This document shows, piece by piece, positions 41,129 through 54,029 of a stretch of DNA of 64,000 bases. The stretch is from assembly GCA_022315425.1 (NCBI GenBank), contig JAIUPT010000035.1, positions 248,001 through 312,000 of the forward strand. Reading direction: 5' to 3'. The stretch is from Pseudevernia furfuracea (Eukaryota; Ascomycota; Lecanoromycetes; Lecanorales; Parmeliaceae). Made by a program: the position numbers and the translations under genes. Every line of letters starts with the position of its first letter. The first letter of the stretch is position 1. The notes under the pieces were generated by a model. It made no database searches, was not told where the DNA came from, and saw only the letters and a program-made list of their open reading frames with translations.

Positions 41129-44100
41129 ATGGCTGCGCAAGCAATGGAGGCTCTTAACCGGACCTTTATCGAGCTCAAATCAAAGAACGATGACATCAAA
41201 CTGCGAGCTTCCTACGACTTGCGAGACCTAGTTGTTTCCGCGGCCAGAGGTAAGGCCTTCTGTCACACCGCTCATTCTCCACAAGCTGATTGTTCACCAC
41301 AGCGCTACCCTCGGACAAGTTCCAAGAATACTACAGTGCTGTGAACAGCAAGATATCTGCGCTCGTCGTACAAAGCAACGACACTGCCGAAAAGATAAGC
41401 GGGATCCTAGCAATCGAGCAGCTCATCAGCTTCGATGGTGACGATGCTGCTCAGAAGACGACGCGCTTCTCCAACTTCCTCAAGGCAGCTCTAAGAAGCA
41501 ACGACAATACTGTCCTCGTATACGCAGCTCGAGCTTTAGGTCGCCTTGCAGTGCCTGGTGGGGCACTCACAGCTGAACTTGTCGAGGCCGAAATCTCCTC
41601 GGCCCTCGAGTGGCTACAATCCGACAGACAAGAGTCGCGACGCTTTGCAGCTGTGCTGATCATACTACAGCTTGCTAGAAATTCCCCCACCCTGCTCTAC
41701 GCCTTTGTACCACAAATCTTCGACTGCATTCTAGTCGCCCTCCGAGACCAGAAAGTGCTCATCCGTGAAACAGCTGCCGAAGCTGTAGGTGCCTGCTTCG
41801 AAATTATCGCTGCTAGAGACGCCCACCTTCGTCAACAATGGTTTTCACGAATCTACGACGATGCTTTTCAGGGCTTCAAGTCACCCAGTCAAGATACCAT
41901 CCATGGATCACTACTCACCATGAAAGAACTTCTCCTCAAAGGTGGCATGTTCATGCGCGATCACTATCTGGACGTGGCAGATATCACTCTTCGCCTCAAG
42001 GACCATCGCGAGCCTCGGATACGCACACAGGTTGTGATAGTGATTCCTATACTAGCCGGATACGCACCAGAGACGTTTTCCTCGCAGTACCTACACAAAT
42101 TCATGATCTACCTACAAGGTCAACTCAAAAAAGATAGAGAGAGAAATGCAGCTTTCGTAGCGATCGGGAAAATCGCACATGCAGTCTCAAGTGCCGTTGC
42201 ACCATACCTCGATGGCATTGTCCTCTACATAAGGGAGGGTCTCAGTACCAAAGCGTAAGAAGGTCCTTTCAATCTCTGCCCTTCTTTTCTGTGCTGACCA
42301 CGTCATAGCCGAAACCGCGTGGGCACTGACGAAGGTCCAGTCTTTCAGTGCATCAGCATGCTTTCGATAGCAGTTGGCATGGCTCTTACTAAATACATGG
42401 AGGCTTTGCTAGATCCAATGTTCGCTTGTGGGCTCAGTGAAGCCCTTACGCAAGCTCTGGTCGATATGGCGCACTACATTCATCCAATCAAGCATCAAAT
42501 CCAGGAAAAGCTTCTCAATCTACTCAGTCTCGTTCTGTCTGGCCGCCCTTTCAGACCCTTAGGATGCCCTGAGAATAAGATTCCACCTGTACCTGCCTTT
42601 GCCAAGGACTTCAATCTTTCGGCGGCAGAACACAAAGATTCTGAGATAGAACTGGCTTTGGCTACTTTGGGTGGCTTCGACTTCACTGGCCATGGGCTCA
42701 ATGAGTTCGTGCGGGATGTCGCTATGCGATATACCGATAGCAACAATCCAAAGGTTCGGAAAGCATCGGCCCTAACCTGCTGCCAGCTTCTCGTACGTGA
42801 TCCCATCATCTACCAGACCAGTTTCCATGCCACCCGAGTCGTCGGAGACGTCATTGAGAGACTGCTGGCATTGGGAGTGGCAGACATCGATCCTGACATC
42901 CGGCGAACCGTTCTCGGAGCTCTCGACGACCAATTCGACAAGCACCTTGCGAAGCCAGACCATATTCGTCATGTCTTCCTTGCGGTCAACGACATCGACT
43001 TCGAGGTCCGAAAAGCCGCCATTGTCATCGTTGGTCGTCTCACTAGTATCAATCCAGCACACGTCTTTCCAGCACTCCGGAAGGTCCTTGTGAATCTCAC
43101 CACGGGCATCAAGAACTCTAAAAGCCCCAAGAGTATAGAGGACAATGTTGTGCTTGTTGGACTGGTAATCGAAAATGCATCTAGGCTTGTCAAGCCGTAC
43201 TGTGACGTCTTGGTCAAGACCCTTCTTCCACATGCTAAAGATTCAAATACTGCAATTGCAGCAACGACTATTACGTCGATTGGACAGCTTGCAACTACCG
43301 GTGGGACCATCTTAGTGCCATACCTTCCAATTATCATGCCCACGATAGTGGAGGCCCTTCAAGATCTGAGCTCTCAGCGTAAGAGAGATGCCGCACTTCA
43401 CACTCTCGGCCAATTTGGGAGAAACACTGGGTATGTTATCGAACCATACAAAGACTTTCCCCAGTTGCTCGACATCCTGATAAACATCATCAAAACCGAA
43501 CAGCCAGGAGGTTCGCGAAAAGAGACTATCAAGCTACTGGGAACCCTTGGGGCTCAGGATCCATACAAGCATGAAGAAATCCTCGAAATATCTTCTGAAG
43601 TTCGTCTGAGGAATGCTGCCGATCTAGTCTCGGACGTTGGGCTTGTGATAGAGGGGATGACGCCCTCAAGCGAGGATTATTATCCCAAGGTCGTCTTCAA
43701 CATACTGACGCAGACTGTTCTAGCCGATCCGTCCTTATCCCAATACCACACTGCGGTCATTGAGGCCATTGTGACCATCTTTAAGACCCTTGGATCACGG
43801 TGTATACCATTCTTGCCCGAAATCATCCCGAGCTTCCTGACAATTACCCGCGCCGCACCAAATACGCGGCTTGAAATCTACTTTAACCAGCTAGCAATTC
43901 TAGTATCTATAGTTCGCGTCCACATACGAAATTTCACGAATCCACTCATCGAACTTGTCGAGCAGTTTTGGTCCGTGAATAGCTCCGTGCAAGCCACGAT
44001 TCTCTCGCTAGTCGAATCATTGTCACGAGCCTTGGAGGGCGAGTTCAAGGGTCGCATTACGAGGATTCTCCCACTTATGCTCGGCGTGCTTGACAACGAT

Positions 44101-47100
44101 GTGTCTGTGCGTAGAACCGCATCCGAGAGGGTACTCCATACCATCTTGGTATTTGGTCAGAGCGCCGAAGAGCATATGCATATGATCATACCATCCTTCG
44201 TCCATTTATTTGAGAACCAGTCGAATCCCGTTTCTATCCGAAAGGCAGCTATCGATACCATTGGAAAGATATCGAGGCTGGTCAATATATCAGATTACGC
44301 ATCGTTGATCATACACAGTTTGACGGCGGTGTTCTCTGGGAAGGAGCAGATTCTGAGACAAGCTGCGCTTGACTGCATCTGCGCTTACGTCTTCCAGCTC
44401 GGACAGGAATATTTACTCTATGTCTCGATCGTCAAGAAAGCCCTAGTCGCGAATCATGTCCCTCACCACAATTATGATATTCTTATCTCGAAGCTACAGA
44501 AGGGAGAGCCTCTTCCCCAAGATCTTAGTCCAGATGAGCACTACGGAGGCCTCGGGGATGACTCTGGCTTTGCAGAGATCGGCCAAAAGAAGTTACCGGT
44601 TAATCAGGAACACCTAAAGAACGCTTGGGAAGCGTCACAAAAATCCACAGTCGAAGACTGGCACGAATGGATCCGGCGCTTCGGTGTTGAGTTGCTCAAA
44701 GAGTCACCGTCTCACGCGCTGCGAGCTTGCGCTGGCTTGGCTAGCCTATACCAACCCCTTGCAAAAGAATTATTCAATTCTGCGTTTGCATCATGCTGGA
44801 CCGAGCTCTATGAACAGTATCAGGAAGAGCTTCTACGATCGATCGAGACAGCTTTGTCATCATCACATATTCCTCCCGAGATCATGCAGGTGCTGTTGAA
44901 TCTTTGCGAATTTATGGAGCACGACGACAAAGCGCTTCCTATTGACATCCGCGCCCTAGGTGCGTACGCCGCCAAGAATCACGCCTTTGCGAAAGCATTG
45001 CATTACAAGGAGTTGGAATTCGAAGAAGAGAAGACCCCCAGTACTGTCGAAGCGCTCATCTCCATCAATAACCAGCTGCAACAAACAGATGCTGCAGTTG
45101 GGATCTTGCGCAATGCTCAAAAATACCGCGACTTTGACTTCAAGGAAGGTTGGTATGTAAAGCTCGAGCGCTGGGACGAAGCTCTAGCGGCGTACGAGAA
45201 ACGTGAGAAGCTGCACCCTCAAGACGATAAATCGGCTTTTGAGATTACCATGGGCAAGATGAAATGTCTCCATGCTCTCGGTGAATGGGATGACTTAGCC
45301 GACCTCGCTGACCAGAAATGGAGCTTGGCTAATCAAGACCAGCGGCGTGTCATTGCACCTTTAGCATCTGCCGCTGCCTGGGGTCAGGGCCAGTGGGAAC
45401 GCATGGATACCTATCTCGAGGGCATGAAGCCCCATTCTATTGATCGGGCTTGGTTTACTGCCATCCTTTCAATTCATCGCAATCAATTCGAACAGGCTGC
45501 ATTACATATCGAGAAAGCTCGTGACGGTCTCGATACGGAGTTGTGCGCACTGCTTGGAGAGTCCTATAACCGAGCCTACGGTACCGTCGTTCGTGTACAG
45601 ATGCTCGCCGAGCTCGAGGAGATTATCGTCTACAAAAAGAGCGACGGCGATCCGGAAAAGCGGCAAACGATGAGGGAGACCTGGACAAAGCGTCTCAGGG
45701 GTTGTCAACCCAATATTGACGTCTGGCAGAAAATGCTCAAAGTGCGAGCTCTTGTTCTCAGTCCTAGAGAGAACATCGACATGTGGATCAAGTTTGCCAA
45801 TCTTTGTCGGAAGAACGGCCGTCGAGGCTTAGCTGAGAAATCTTTACACCTGCTGCATACTGCTAGTGGTCACACTGCCGACGGCCAAGCCCAGCTTGAG
45901 AGTAGCCTGTCCGCGCAAGCTACTCTGCAAGGCCCTACCGGCGTCCCAGAGGTTTTGTATGCTCAACTCAAGTACAGCTGGTCCACAGGTCAACATCAAC
46001 ATCAACAGTCTCTCCGTAAGCTTCGAGCTTTCACGGCCGATTTGTCTCATCAACTTGAAGTACTCAATGTTTCAAGTGCAGCAAATATAGCGAACGCAAA
46101 CAGCAACTTTGGGGCAACTAATCTCATGCTAGATTTAAATAGCCAAAATGGCGTAGGTCCAAGACTCCCTCGTAGCGATATGAGCAGTATCAGCAAGTTG
46201 TTAGCCAAATGCTACATCAGGCAAGGTGAATGGATGACGGCTCTCATACATGGCAATTGGGAGTCGAACCATGTCCGTGACATCATCGACGCTTACTCCC
46301 ATGCAACATCACACAACAAGAACTGGTACAAGGCCTGGCACTCGTGGGCGCTGGCCAATTTTGAAGTTGTCACAGCTTTGACGGCACAAGCCAAGCGCGA
46401 GGGCGGTGTCCTTCCTCAGTCGATGGTGACCGGCCATGTGGTGCCTGCGATCGTAGGCTTCTTCAAATCTATCTCCCTGGCATCTTCTAGTTCGTTGCAA
46501 GATACGCTCCGATTGCTGACGCTATGGTTCGCTCATGGGGGAGATATGGAAGTGAATACCGCTGTGCTCGAAGGTCTCAACGATGTCAGCATCGATACTT
46601 GGCTCGAGGTTATTCCGCAGCTGATAGCGCGAATCAATCAGCCCAACAATCGTGTGCGAGGATCGATTCATCGTCTCCTAGCCGAGGTCGGCAAAGCTCA
46701 CCCACAAGCATTAGTGTATCCATTGACTGTCACCATCAAATCCAGCGTCACTCGACGCTCTCAATCCGCCACGCAGATCATGGAAAAGATGCGGGAGCAC
46801 AGCCCGGGCTTAGTAGAGCAAGCGGAACTTGTGAGCCACGAGCTTATTCGAGTTGCCGTGTTATGGCATGAGCTGTGGCACGAAGGCTTGGAGGAAGCAT
46901 CACGATTGTACGTTCAGTCAGTTTCCTACCTCCATGATGCTTGAACAGCGTGCTAATCTTGCAGGTACTTCGGAGACAAAGATGTCGAAGGCATGTTTGC
47001 GGTACTCGGACCTTTACATTACCAACTAGCCAAGGTGAGTTCTTCCCCAATCCAACTTGGCCAGCCAATGCTCATCATGAACAGGGAGCCGAAACACTCC

Positions 47101-48551
47101 GAGAGATATCTTTTGCTCAATCTTTTGGGCGGGATTTGCAGGAAGCTCAACATTGGTGCAATATCTATCGGCAGACTAGCGAGGATGGTGATCTAAACCA
47201 GGCATGGGATCTATATTACTCAGTATTTCGTCGAATCTCGCGACACCTCTTAAACATCATGAGCCTCGACCTGGCCTACATCTCACCAAAGCTCAAGGAT
47301 GCCAAGAACCTGGATCTGGCTGTCCCAGGGACGTATCGGAGTGGGAAGCCCGTCGTCAGTATCACCGGTTTTGATCGTCACATGAGCGTCATCCAATCGA
47401 AGCAGCGTCCACGGAGAATGAGGATGTATGGCAGCGATGGCAAAATCTATGAGTTCTGCTTGAAAGGTCATGAGGATATCCGTCAAGATGAGCGTGTAAT
47501 GCAGCTCTTTGGCCTCGTCAATACGCTGTTGGACGCTGATCCCGAGAGTTTCAAACGCCATTTGAATATCCAGAGATATCCGGCGGTACCGCTTTCACAG
47601 AATTCAGGCCTTTTGGGCTGGGTGGAGAATAGCGATACCTTTCACAACCTCATCAAGGAGTACCGTGAGCACCGTCGCATCTTGCTCAATATCGAGCATA
47701 GAATTATGCTGCAGATGGCACCAGACTACGACAATCTCACTCTAATGCAGAAGGTCGAAGTATTCAGCTATGCAATGGACAATACTACTGGCAAGGACCT
47801 CTACCGTGTCCTCTGGCTTAAGAGTAAGAGCTCTGAATCCTGGCTCGACCGTCGAACCAATTTCACGCGCTCCCTCGCAACAATGTCTATGGTGGGCTAC
47901 ATTCTAGGGCTTGGCGACCGTCACCCTTCCAACTTGATGCTCGACCGTGTCACAGGCAAGGTCATCCACATCGATTTCGGCGATTGCTTTGAGGTAGCCA
48001 TGCACCGCGAGAAATATCCTGAGCGGGTTCCTTTCCGTCTCACTCGCATGCTCACTTTTGCAATGGAAGTCAGCAACATCGACGGCAGCTACAAAATTGC
48101 TTGCGAGGCGGTTATGCGTGTGATTCGCGACAATAAGGAGTCCTTGATGGCAGTTCTGGAAGCCTTCGTTCATGATCCTCTTCTCACTTGGCGTCTTGGC
48201 AACCGTGAAGCCCCCGACGAACCCTCCTTCCCTTCAGAGCGTCGTCAATCCATCGTTGGTGATATTGAGAATGCTTCCAAGGAGCGTCCACGCACCGCCT
48301 CCTACCGTGTGCGGCGTATGTCGATAGTGCAAGCTGGCGCACTTGACAATAACCTCAATGATGCAGATAAAGAAGTGCAGAATGCTAGAGCAGTGCAGGT
48401 TTTAGCACGCGTGAAGGACAAACTGATGGGTCGTGACTTCAAAATTGAGGAGGAGTTGAGTGTGGAGAGGCAGGTGGCGAAGTTGGTGGCTCAGGCAACG
48501 AATGTGGAAAATCTGTGCCAGCACTACATCGGGTGGTGCAGCTTCTGGTAG
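41129..48551 (+). CDS. TOR: TOR (target of rapamycin) serine/threonine kinase, 2402 aa
   Basis: Central growth regulator, the catalytic subunit of TORC1 and TORC2. Five exons close exactly: 41129-41249, 41303-42254, 42309-46907, 46965-47034 and 47085-48551 (7209 nt). The first 1200 residues are HEAT repeats, and the FAT domain spans about 1250-1800. The FRB domain follows, with LWHEGLEEASRLYFGDKDVE; Ser1889 in ASRLYF matches the serine whose change gives rapamycin resistance in yeast, so the site looks drug-sensitive. The PI3K-like kinase domain holds KGHEDIRQDERVMQLF, GYILGLGDRHPSNLMLD (catalytic loop, about 2190) and HIDFGDCFE. The last residues, NLCQHYIGWCSFW, are the FATC end. Length and order are as in other fungal TORs. 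Only this one copy is in the window, as is normal for filamentous ascomycetes. Confidence 0.98.
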
Positions 48552-49256
48552 AGGTAGATGAGATGATGTCACGAGACACGGTCCACGGTAGATGGCGTTA
48601 ACGGTATATGATGGTATGATACCCCTATGCGATTCTCTTTGGCGGAGGTGTACTGGTGTTGCTCAGCGCTTTTAGTCTTTGGCGAAGACTCTGTTTTCGA
48701 TCCTAGAAATGAAGATAAACTTCTCGGAGACTTCGATTATATGGTTTGGTGGAACGAGCACAGACTCTGATCACGATCATGCAATATTATTTATCATATA
48801 TATGTACGTAGCATTCATAATCCAAATTCAGCATTTGTATCCCTTATGAAACAGTTGTGTACCTTGGCATTCAATTTTCCGATTCCCTGGCCCTCATAAG
48901 GAGCTAGATCACTCGCTGCATGCTATTAGTGTAAGGCAACGTTTTCGAATTACCAGATATGTCGAGCGTATGGAGCTGGCAGACTGTCCTGCAGGTGGCA
49001 ATCTGTGAGGCCAGGAGCCGCTTTCTGTACAGCATATCTCTCGCTGATTCGTGCAAATTTCCTATCTTAGAAGATGGTATCATACGTCAAGATTTGCCAA
49101 TTCTGACGATGGGTACCCTAGCAGTTTCCACCCTCAGCGTTGAGATTTTTCTATTAGCGTCGCGGCATGGGGCTATTCCTCAGCTGCTGTGCCATTAACC
49201 GTCTAACCCACCCCCCACCCCCCGCCAGATATATGATACACACAGCTCCTCGCACC
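48552..49256. other. Intergenic region between convergent genes
   Basis: Nothing supported beyond the 3' regions of the TOR gene and of the minus-strand gene to the right. Confidence 0.45.
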
Positions 49257-50351
49257 TCACTTTCCCGCCCACCAACCCGTCCACCCGCCTGTACTCCCAA
49301 CTTTCTCTTCAGCGGAATGTATCTTTCCCCCAACAGCCTGAACGGCCCCCTCGGCCATCCGATCCAATGGGCCCCCTCTGACCCCAGCAGCTTCCATCGC
49401 TCTCTCTCCTTCCCTCCTCTTCTCCGCCACAGCTTGCAGTACCCCACTCCCGTCTCTCTTGCTCTCTTCTCTGCTATCGCCCAAATCCGTCATCTTAGAC
49501 TCCGAATCCCTATCCGCCTGCGCAGCTCGCTCGAGTATCGACGTCTGATCCACGCCGAGTTTCTGCAGTATGTCCCCCTCACTCGGCACCACCATTCTCT
49601 CCCCTTTCCCCCCACCCTCATCATCGCTTTTCAAATCCCCAATGAACACCCCTTTGATCCTCTTCCTCCACGTCCTCTCCTTCGCCGCCTCTTCCGCTTG
49701 CACCCGCGCTCTCTCACGGTTGAGGATGAGCGTCTGGTCGTCGTCCAACGGCATGCCCGATTTCTCCGTCTCGATGGCTTCGATCAAGCGTTGGGAGTAG
49801 AGGGCGTGCTGTTCGTTGTAGAAGGCCGTGCGTCTGCGGCGGTTGTGCAGGATCATGTCGGTGAGGGCGAAGCCTGTTATGGCCGCTGTGACGACTGTCG
49901 TACAACAACACTATGGTCAGCACATGCCCGTGTTTGGGGTGGGGGGAGGAGTAAGAAAATGTGTGCAGAAAGTTTTAAGCCGGGGGGAATACGTACTTGA
50001 GAATCCAACGATACTGTATATGGAAATCTTGTGCGCTTTGTCCGCCCATACCCTCCCTCTGATCACGACCCTATCCCACGTCGTCATCTGCGCTTCTCGC
50101 TCCCGTAACCTCGCCTCTCGTAGTCTTGCTACTTTTTCCGCCGCCGTCTCTCCCGGCGGCGCGCTACCTCGGGCTCCTTTCTTTGGATCTATTGGGGGCG
50201 GGGGGGTTCGAGCGTTTGGTTTGAGCTGGGTATTGGGGTTAGGCCGGGGCGTACTGGAGGCGGAGTATGTAGAATTGATGGGGGTGGGTTTGGCGTAGGC
50301 GTGGGGAGAGTTGGCGGTGAAGCGGGTTGCGTTGGCGGCGGAGCGGGACAT
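49257..50351 (-). CDS. COX14-like fungal mitochondrial membrane protein, 330 aa
   Basis: Two exons, 50351-49997 and 49894-49257, join in frame (993 nt; intron 102 bp). MSRSAANATRFTANSPHAYA and the following Ser/Thr/Pro/Asn-rich, acid-poor stretch could target the protein to mitochondria. WDRVVIRGRVWADKAHKIS leads into one membrane span (IYSIVGFSIVTAAITGFALT) at about residues 110-130. A charged, helical tail follows (RRRRTAFYNEQHALYSQRLI, then ERARVQAEEAAKERTWRKRI). This layout resembles the fungal cytochrome c oxidase assembly (COX14-type) family, but I judge that from layout and the region before the span, not from a search. The tail beyond residue 220 is low in order. Confidence 0.6.
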
Positions 50352-50699
50352 GGTGTGATAGGGAGCTATACAATGGATGCTGCTAGTTGCTGTAGACGAG
50401 CTGTGAGCTTCGAGTGTGGTCAATGGGGTCGAGGAGAAAGGATGTAGAAAAGGTTTTTGGCGCGGCGAGATCCGCGGCGGGATGACGAACATGAATGTCT
50501 TCAATAATCACTAATCCTCTTTTCAAACATGAATCTCAGATATGGCGGTATTTGTACAGATTAATTCCATTCTCATGCATGAGATCTTGGATCCATTCAT
50601 TCGTTGCTCTTGAGCATCAGAATGGTTGTCAATGGGCATTGCCGCCGTTACCAGTGATCACAGCTCACAGTCTTTCATCAATGATCAGCCTACACGACG

Positions 50700-51605
50700 A
50701 TGGAATCCAACTACCAGCCACAAACAGATCTAGCATCCATCCTCAATACACTCAGAACATATGCTCCATCTCAGCAGCAAGCCCTCGAAGCCACATACCA
50801 ATCCCGAGCAATTCAGTCCAATAACCAACCTCAAGCTCCACCTCAAACACCCGATCTCGAAGAAGGCGAATATGACCCTTCAGCCTACGACCCATCGCTT
50901 CCTCTCATCACTACACCTCACCCCCAAGCAGCTTACCCCCAAGCACCGGACCCATATACCCAGCAACCACCTCCAATTACCGAAAAACGACACGTCCCAA
51001 GCACGACCACTACCTCCCATCACCTCCCCCCTCCCGACCCCACGCCGGCCCCCAAACCATCATCCCTCACACCGGGCGCCAAGAAAACATACACACCGCC
51101 CGCCTGCCATCCCGCCACAATCACAACCTGGGCGCCAGCTCTACGACACGTGACCGGACAAACGGCGTCGAATCCCGAATTGGTGCAAAGGGTACGGCAC
51201 CTCATCACGACGCAACACGCGCACGAGCGGCAATGGTGGTCCGGGCGCGAGGAGCTGAAGAAACGGCTAGCGGGCCGGGAGGAAGGGAGGAAGAAACTGG
51301 ACAGCGTCCTGGGCGCGCTGGGCGGACACGTCGATTCCTCCAAGAAGGATGAGCGCTCCGAGGAGCAGGAGTTGAAGTTGTATGATAGAAAGGTGTACGA
51401 GGCTTGCAGGGAGATGGTGGCTGCGACTGTGAAGGAGTTGAAGAAGCTCGAGGTGCCGTTTTTTTGTATCGTGGATGGTTTGGTGTCGGAGAAGGGGGAC
51501 GGGAAGGCGCAGGGGAAGAGGAAAGGGACGATATCGGAGCAGGATCTGGTGGAGTTGAGGGGGAGGATGATGGTGTTGCTTGAGGATTTGTGTGGGGAGG
51601 AGTGA
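50700..51605 (+). CDS. DUF2458 family protein, 301 aa
   Basis: Single exon. N-terminal 150 residues are Pro/Gln/Thr-rich and disordered, with an EEGEYDPSAYDPS block. The folded part starts at ATITTWAPALRHVTGQTASN and continues with VQRVRHLITTQHAHERQWWSG, the family's most typical stretch, then REELKKRLAGREEGRKKLD and a long helical tail. Function is unknown for the family, which is confined to fungi; coiled-coil content suggests a protein-protein role. It lies head-to-head with the COX14-like gene, 348 bp apart. Confidence 0.8.
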   Translation: MESNYQPQTDLASILNTLRTYAPSQQQALEATYQSRAIQSNNQPQAPPQTPDLEEGEYDPSAYDPSLPLITTPHPQAAYPQAPDPYTQQPPPITEKRHVPSTTTTSHHLPPPDPTPAPKPSSLTPGAKKTYTPPACHPATITTWAPALRHVTGQTASNPELVQRVRHLITTQHAHERQWWSGREELKKRLAGREEGRKKLDSVLGALGGHVDSSKKDERSEEQELKLYDRKVYEACREMVAATVKELKKLEVPFFCIVDGLVSEKGDGKAQGKRKGTISEQDLVELRGRMMVLLEDLCGEE

Positions 51606-52243
51606 GGTTGACGGTTTGGCAGGGCATGGCTCAGCAGTAAATGCTTGATGATGGCGTTTGTGGTCTGGATGATACCCCCTGATCGATATAGCATTTTACA
51701 CCCTGAAATTAGCGTGACAAAGAGTGATGTCCTCTTGAACCTCGAGATACAATGTCAAAGATAGGATAGATGTTTGATTTTTATTTTTTTCTACTTGATG
51801 AATGTACGGTGTATTGAATCAAGGCCCGATCTGTAATTTGAGTAAAGTCAGGCTTCTAAAACGCCCACAAGTGATCTAGCAGGTATCGCATGGAAGGAGA
51901 CGCCGATCTAGATGCAGAAGAAACCCCAAGCAATTTCAGCACCTTTGCAATGTTCGACCGTGATATCGTGGACGTCATCATGATGAAAAAGACCGCTCGC
52001 GTGCCAGAGGGGGAAGTAAAAATGGATGGACAGGAGGCAACGCTGTCTGCTCGGTGTCCTGTGGTGTGTCTCGTTGCATCAGATCATATCGCTTAACACA
52101 GCGTTCTCCTCTCTGGACAACTCCATGAGGTACTGGATAATTGGCGCAAGATCCATTTTGCTGCGGTGTGGGTAGGCCTGTGGAGATAGCAAACGACTCA
52201 GCCCACTGATACCTCAGCCGGTCTCGTAGATCGCAAGCGCAGC
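51606..52243. other. Intergenic region
   Basis: A frame at 51890-52096 (MEGDADLDAEETPSNFSTFA) has no known relative and was not called. Confidence 0.4.
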
Positions 52244-54029
52244 CTAAACCTCGTCTACGTCTCTCACAGTAATGTGTACCACATGCTCATCCCTCTCAGC
52301 AGGCATTGCATTCTGCATGAAACTGGCCATTGGTCTAATTGTTGCCGTCTTGTTCTTCGTCCTCTGAATTGCGAGGATTTGGAATGCTCCCGCAACCGCC
52401 ACAATGCCACTGCCCCACCATGCTAGTCCTGTAAAGCCGATCTGAGTACCAACCCCGTATAGATAGCCTGCAATGGGAGGGGCAATAGTACGGGATGCGG
52501 CACCTGCTGAAGCGGCTAGGCCGTTAACCTTCCCAAGCACTGAAAGGGATGGTGTAGCTTCTTTGAGGAGGATGAGGAGGACTGGGTATGCGACTATGCT
52601 GAAGAAGTTACGAATAGCCAAGCAGACATATATGCCTGGGTACAGCGAAGTCTCCGGAAGGAAGGCCAGGTATGGAACAAGGAAGTAAGCGATAGGATGG
52701 AGGACGGTGACCATGACGAAGGTCTTCCATACCCCAAGCCAGGACGCGAAGAGAGGGAAAATTATAGCCTGTATGAAAAGGGCGACGATACCATTGATGA
52801 TCATAATTATCCCGACAGACTGTGTTGTAAGGCCAAGACCGCCGGGGATGCTGAAGAGCGATTGAGAATTACTGCTGGTAGAGATCCGATCGTCTTGCAA
52901 GAAGATAGGGAGAAGGTGGTCGTAGGTCATACTGTGGTAGGTGAAGATGCAGAGCGCGATGACTATCATGGCTACCTTTCTAGTGAAGACTTGGGGCAAG
53001 TCTTTCGACGAGATGGATGCTGGACGCGAAGAGCCATCGGCATTGACCATCCATTCCTTCGATTCGCGAATGTCAACGGTATTGAATGTGCCATAAGTGT
53101 CACCGCGAAGGTCGACTCCGTAATCAGCTGTAGCTCCAGCAGTCAAGAGGGGCGTGTCCGCAGTGGTATGGTCCAGCTCTTCTTGTGTACTCCATGGCTG
53201 CATGTCTGGATGAGTTTCAATCAAGAAGAAGTAGCCGAGCAGGATGCTAATCAAGAGTATAGCGGCGCATAGAAGATTAGGAAGGAGGTAAGGAAAGCGG
53301 GCAAATATGCCAGTAGGGGAGAAGACGGAAGGCATGGAGATGGCAGGTCTGGCAAAAGTGCCACCAATTGCAGGGCCAATGATCGTACCAATAGACCAAA
53401 CGAAAGGCATCACTGCAAACGCTCGTGCTGTAGTGTGTCAGCGCACATCCTGTGATTGTCAATGTCGGAGAGGATTACGTTCATGCTCGGGCCTCTTGAC
53501 CAGTTCGCCGACCATTGTTTGGATGACCCCAATGTTTCCATCTGCCCCAACGTCAGTCAATGATCACACATCTTGCAGTACCATCTATTCTCACTCAAGA
53601 GTCCACCCAATGCTCTACCAGCGAGAGCCACCCAGAAGTTGGTTGAGAAGCCAACAATGAGCAAAGATATGAGGGTTCCCGTACACCCTATAAGCAAGAC
53701 CGGCTTCCGGCCAATTCGATCCGATACGCCACCCCAAGCCAAGCCCGTCAAAGATTCGGCGAGGGCGAAGGAGGAGATGAAGATGCCGGCCCAGAAAGAT
53801 GCACTGGTTCTATCGCCGACGTGGAAGTCTCTCACCATGACCCATGCATATGGAAAGCATGAGACCAGTGCTATTGGCTCGGCAACTCGACATATCGCTG
53901 TCGAAGGTATCAGCAAGGGCTCGTCGGCGGGTAGGTGGCGGTGGAAGTAGACGTACCTAGGATGAGGAGCTGTTTTGTGGGAAAGCTGTCCGAGTTGGGC
54001 TTGTGTCTTGAAGCATTGGTCAATACCAT
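52244..54029 (-). CDS. Major facilitator superfamily transporter (DHA1-like), 540 aa
   Basis: Four exons on the minus strand close exactly: 54029-53957, 53897-53595, 53541-53479 and 53427-52244 (1623 nt). The classic motif A is GGVSDRIGRKPVLL at about residue 80, between spans 2 and 3. GRALGGLLNGNIGV and MPFVWSIGTIIGPAIGG follow in spans 4 and 5, and 12 hydrophobic spans can be counted with a long charged loop between spans 6 and 7 (HPDMQPWSTQEELD). The layout suits the fungal DHA1-type group near the ZIFL-like transporters, proton antiporters for drugs or small ions; the substrate is not known. The start ATG at 54029 heads a polar cytosolic segment. Confidence 0.93.

Noticed and set aside
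49167..50000. 277-codon plus-strand frame
   Set aside because: Antisense to the two-exon COX14-like gene, whose frames and splice sites close.
51020..51694. 224-codon minus-strand frame
   Set aside because: Antisense to the DUF2458 gene; Ser/Pro-rich composition is the mirror of the sense codons.
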